From CAWJHE01 sp964614855 (GTDB lineage: Bacteria > Chloroflexota > Anaerolineae > Anaerolineales > UBA4823): a DNA stretch of 7,458 bases. Below the pieces are notes generated by a model. The model was not told the DNA's origin. It searched no databases and saw nothing but the letters and a program-made list of their open reading frames with translations. This document shows, piece by piece, positions 6,180 through 7,458 of this stretch (positions are counted from its first letter, which is position 1; each line of letters begins with the position of its first letter). The translations under genes and the position numbers were made by a program. Location: NCBI GenBank assembly GCA_964614855.1, contig CAZTMX010000137.1:1-7458 (forward strand), given 5' to 3'.

Positions 6180-7205
6180 TTAAAAAAGCTTGGGCTGATC
6201 GTCCAGGGGGATTGGGATAGACAGGTGCTCATACGCCCGGCGTGTCGCCTGTCTACCCTGCGGGGTCCTTTCCAGAAAACCCAACTGAAGCAGGTAAGGC
6301 TCCACCACATCCATCACTGTGTCCGGTTCTTCACTGATCGAAGCGGCAATGGTGCTCAACCCGACCGGACCGCCGTTGTATTTCTCAATAATCGTACGCA
6401 GCACCCTGCGGTCCATCTCATCCAGACCCAGCAAATCTACTTCCAACAAATCCAACGCCTGCCGGGCTACACTGCGCGTGATGGTGCCGTCCGAGCGGAC
6501 TTCGGCAAAATCCCGCACCCGGCGCAGCAGACGCAGCGCTACACGCGGTGTACCCCTGCCGCGCTGCGCGATTTCTTCCACGCCATCAGTGTCTGCTTCC
6601 ACGCCCATTTTTAGCGAAGCCCGGGAGACAATTTGCGCCATGGCGTTCAAGTCGTAGAAATTCAAGCGATACACAGCACCGAAACGAGCCCGCAGCGGCG
6701 CAGTGACCAATGCCAGCCGGGTTGTAGCACCGATCACCGTAAAGCGGGGCAATTTGAGCCGGATTGAGCGGGCAGAGGGTCCTTTGCCAATGATAATATC
6801 CAGGGCAAAATCCTCCATCGCCGGGTACAAGACCTCTTCAATAATCCTTCCCAGCCGGTGGACTTCATCGATAAACAGGATATCTCCGGCGCGCAAATTG
6901 GTCAGGATGGCAGCCAGGTCACCGGGTCTTTCAATTGCCGGACCCGAGGTGATCTTGATATTCACACCCATTTCATTTGCCAGGATGTGCGCCAGGGTGG
7001 TCTTACCCAGGCCTGGCGGGCCGTAGAACAAAACATGATCCAGGGGTTCACTGCGCTGGCGTGCAGCGGAAATCAGGATTTCAAGGTTTTCCTTGACGCG
7101 ATCCTGCCCGATCAAATCATTCAAGGTGCGCGGGCGCAGCGCCAGGTCCAGGTTATCTTCCGATTGCGATTGCGGGTTTACCAGACGGTTGGGTGTGTCA
7201 CTCAT
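6180..7205 (-). CDS. ruvB: Holliday junction branch migration ATPase RuvB
   Basis: A hexameric AAA+ motor that, with RuvA, drives branch migration of Holliday junctions before RuvC resolution. The 341-residue protein has family length. Visible are the Walker A GPPGLGKT (62-69), Walker B DEVH (113-116), the beta-hairpin region that contacts RuvA (about 128-150), sensor 1 GATTR (159-163), the arginine finger region LRARFG (171-176), sensor 2 in RGTPRVALRLLRRVRDFAE, and a C-terminal winged helix ending about residue 330. ATG 7205 is chosen because MSDTPNRLV fits the family N-terminus. The frame stays open upstream to 7454, but that extension has no family likeness and overlaps upp. There is no Shine-Dalgarno site, and a TATAAT ends 7 bases before the ATG, which predicts a leaderless mRNA. 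ruvA and ruvC are not adjacent here. HRLGR (116-120) and LRARFG differ from the common HRLSP and LRDRFG. Confidence 0.97.
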   Translation of the reverse strand: MSDTPNRLVNPQSQSEDNLDLALRPRTLNDLIGQDRVKENLEILISAARQRSEPLDHVLFYGPPGLGKTTLAHILANEMGVNIKITSGPAIERPGDLAAILTNLRAGDILFIDEVHRLGRIIEEVLYPAMEDFALDIIIGKGPSARSIRLKLPRFTVIGATTRLALVTAPLRARFGAVYRLNFYDLNAMAQIVSRASLKMGVEADTDGVEEIAQRGRGTPRVALRLLRRVRDFAEVRSDGTITRSVARQALDLLEVDLLGLDEMDRRVLRTIIEKYNGGPVGLSTIAASISEEPDTVMDVVEPYLLQLGFLERTPQGRQATRRAYEHLSIPIPLDDQPKLF

Positions 7206-7212
7206 GGCGATG

Positions 7213-7218
7213 ATTATA
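7213..7218 (-). promoter_or_regulatory. -10 element of a probably leaderless ruvB promoter
   Basis: Read on the minus strand this is a perfect TATAAT preceded by T. Its last base is followed by 7 bases and then the ruvB ATG (7205-7203), so the predicted transcription start lies at about 7206-7205. The region 17-18 bases upstream, where a -35 would sit, overlaps the upp -10 and does not resemble TTGACA. Confidence 0.62.
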
Positions 7219-7232
7219 ACGCGGAATGGGAC

Positions 7233-7238
7233 TATAAT
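7233..7238 (+). promoter_or_regulatory. -10 element of the upp promoter
   Basis: This is a perfect TATAAT. It predicts transcription from about 7245 and a leader of about 29 bases before the upp ATG. The -35 position (about 7210-7215) overlaps the ruvB -10 and is a poor match to TTGACA. Confidence 0.6.
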
Positions 7239-7262
7239 GAGCGCATCCAAATCCCTGTGCAT

Positions 7263-7267
7263 AGGAG
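7263..7267 (+). promoter_or_regulatory. Ribosome binding site of upp
   Basis: AGGAG ends 6 bases before the ATG at 7274. It fixes the upp start and contrasts with the missing ribosome sites of the divergent ruvB and of fmt. Confidence 0.85.
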
Positions 7268-7273
7268 ACCGAC

Positions 7274-7458
7274 ATGGAGAATGTTTACCCTTCCTCACAC
7301 CCGCTAGTGGCGCATAAAATCGCAAAACTGCGCAGCAAAGAGACTGAGCCAAAGAAATTTCGCGAACTGGTGCGCGAACTGGCCGGTCTCCTTGCCTATG
7401 AAGCCACAGCCGATTTGCTGCTCGCACCGCATACCTTTGAAACGCCCCTGGCAACTGC
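7274..7458 (+). CDS. upp: Uracil phosphoribosyltransferase, N-terminal part, cut by window edge
   Basis: Converts uracil and PRPP to UMP in pyrimidine salvage. Only 61 codons plus two bases are present, with no stop, so the gene continues past the right edge. The readable start, MENVYPSSHPLVAHKIAKLR, then RSKETEPKKFRELVRELAGLLAYEATADL and a FETPLAT segment, follows the family consensus (HPLVQHKL, R-K-T, FRELVRELAMLLAYEATRDL, ETPL) nearly residue for residue. The catalytic PRPP-binding loop lies beyond the window. The start is supported by an AGGAG site and a TATAAT promoter. It is divergent from ruvB across a 68-base region. Its substrate uracil is a product of the phosphorylase encoded at 3513-4685. 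Confidence 0.92.
   Translation, partial: MENVYPSSHPLVAHKIAKLRSKETEPKKFRELVRELAGLLAYEATADLLLAPHTFETPLAT

Noticed and set aside
7206..7454. Extension of ruvB upstream by 83 codons
   Set aside because: The frame stays open, but the added residues do not resemble RuvB, they overlap upp coding sequence, and a -10 element sits directly before the ATG at 7205.

Overview
This is a housekeeping stretch of a bacterial chromosome from a draft assembly: a run of exactly 100 N (3534-3633) marks a scaffold join of unknown true size. The gene families, the order ruvB - DUF2905 - queA, a separate pyrimidine-nucleoside phosphorylase and the ketopantoate-reductase variant resemble Chloroflexota (Anaerolineae-like) genomes. 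That assignment is a recollection-based guess, not something the window proves. There is no sign of phage, transposon, CRISPR or defence genes.

Layout. The left edge holds the 3' half of a tRNA-Leu(UAA) and its hairpin terminator. Three genes follow on the + strand: fmt (Met-tRNA formyltransferase), lysA (diaminopimelate decarboxylase, start overlapping the fmt stop as ATGA) and a ketopantoate reductase family gene. These converge on a minus-strand pyrimidine-nucleoside phosphorylase (deoA/pdp type) whose C-terminal region is mostly lost in the N gap. Further right, on the minus strand, is the cluster ruvB - DUF2905 membrane protein - queA, transcribed towards the phosphorylase gene, which appears to have its own promoter. 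At the right edge a divergent uracil phosphoribosyltransferase gene (upp) begins and runs off the window.

How the genes fit together. The + cluster joins translation initiation (fmt) with lysine/peptidoglycan precursor metabolism (lysA) and possibly pantothenate/CoA synthesis. The minus cluster joins Holliday-junction branch migration (ruvB) with tRNA queuosine modification (queA) and an uncharacterised small membrane protein. The phosphorylase and upp are successive steps of pyrimidine salvage (uridine to uracil to UMP), although they lie on opposite strands and are not one operon.

The most interesting signals are regulatory. fmt and ruvB, far apart and on opposite strands, both lack a Shine-Dalgarno sequence and both carry a -10 hexamer ending exactly 7 bases before the ATG, which predicts leaderless mRNAs. 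The ruvB and upp promoters are back to back and interlocked, each -10 lying where the other's -35 should be. I did not find a clearly new biological system here.
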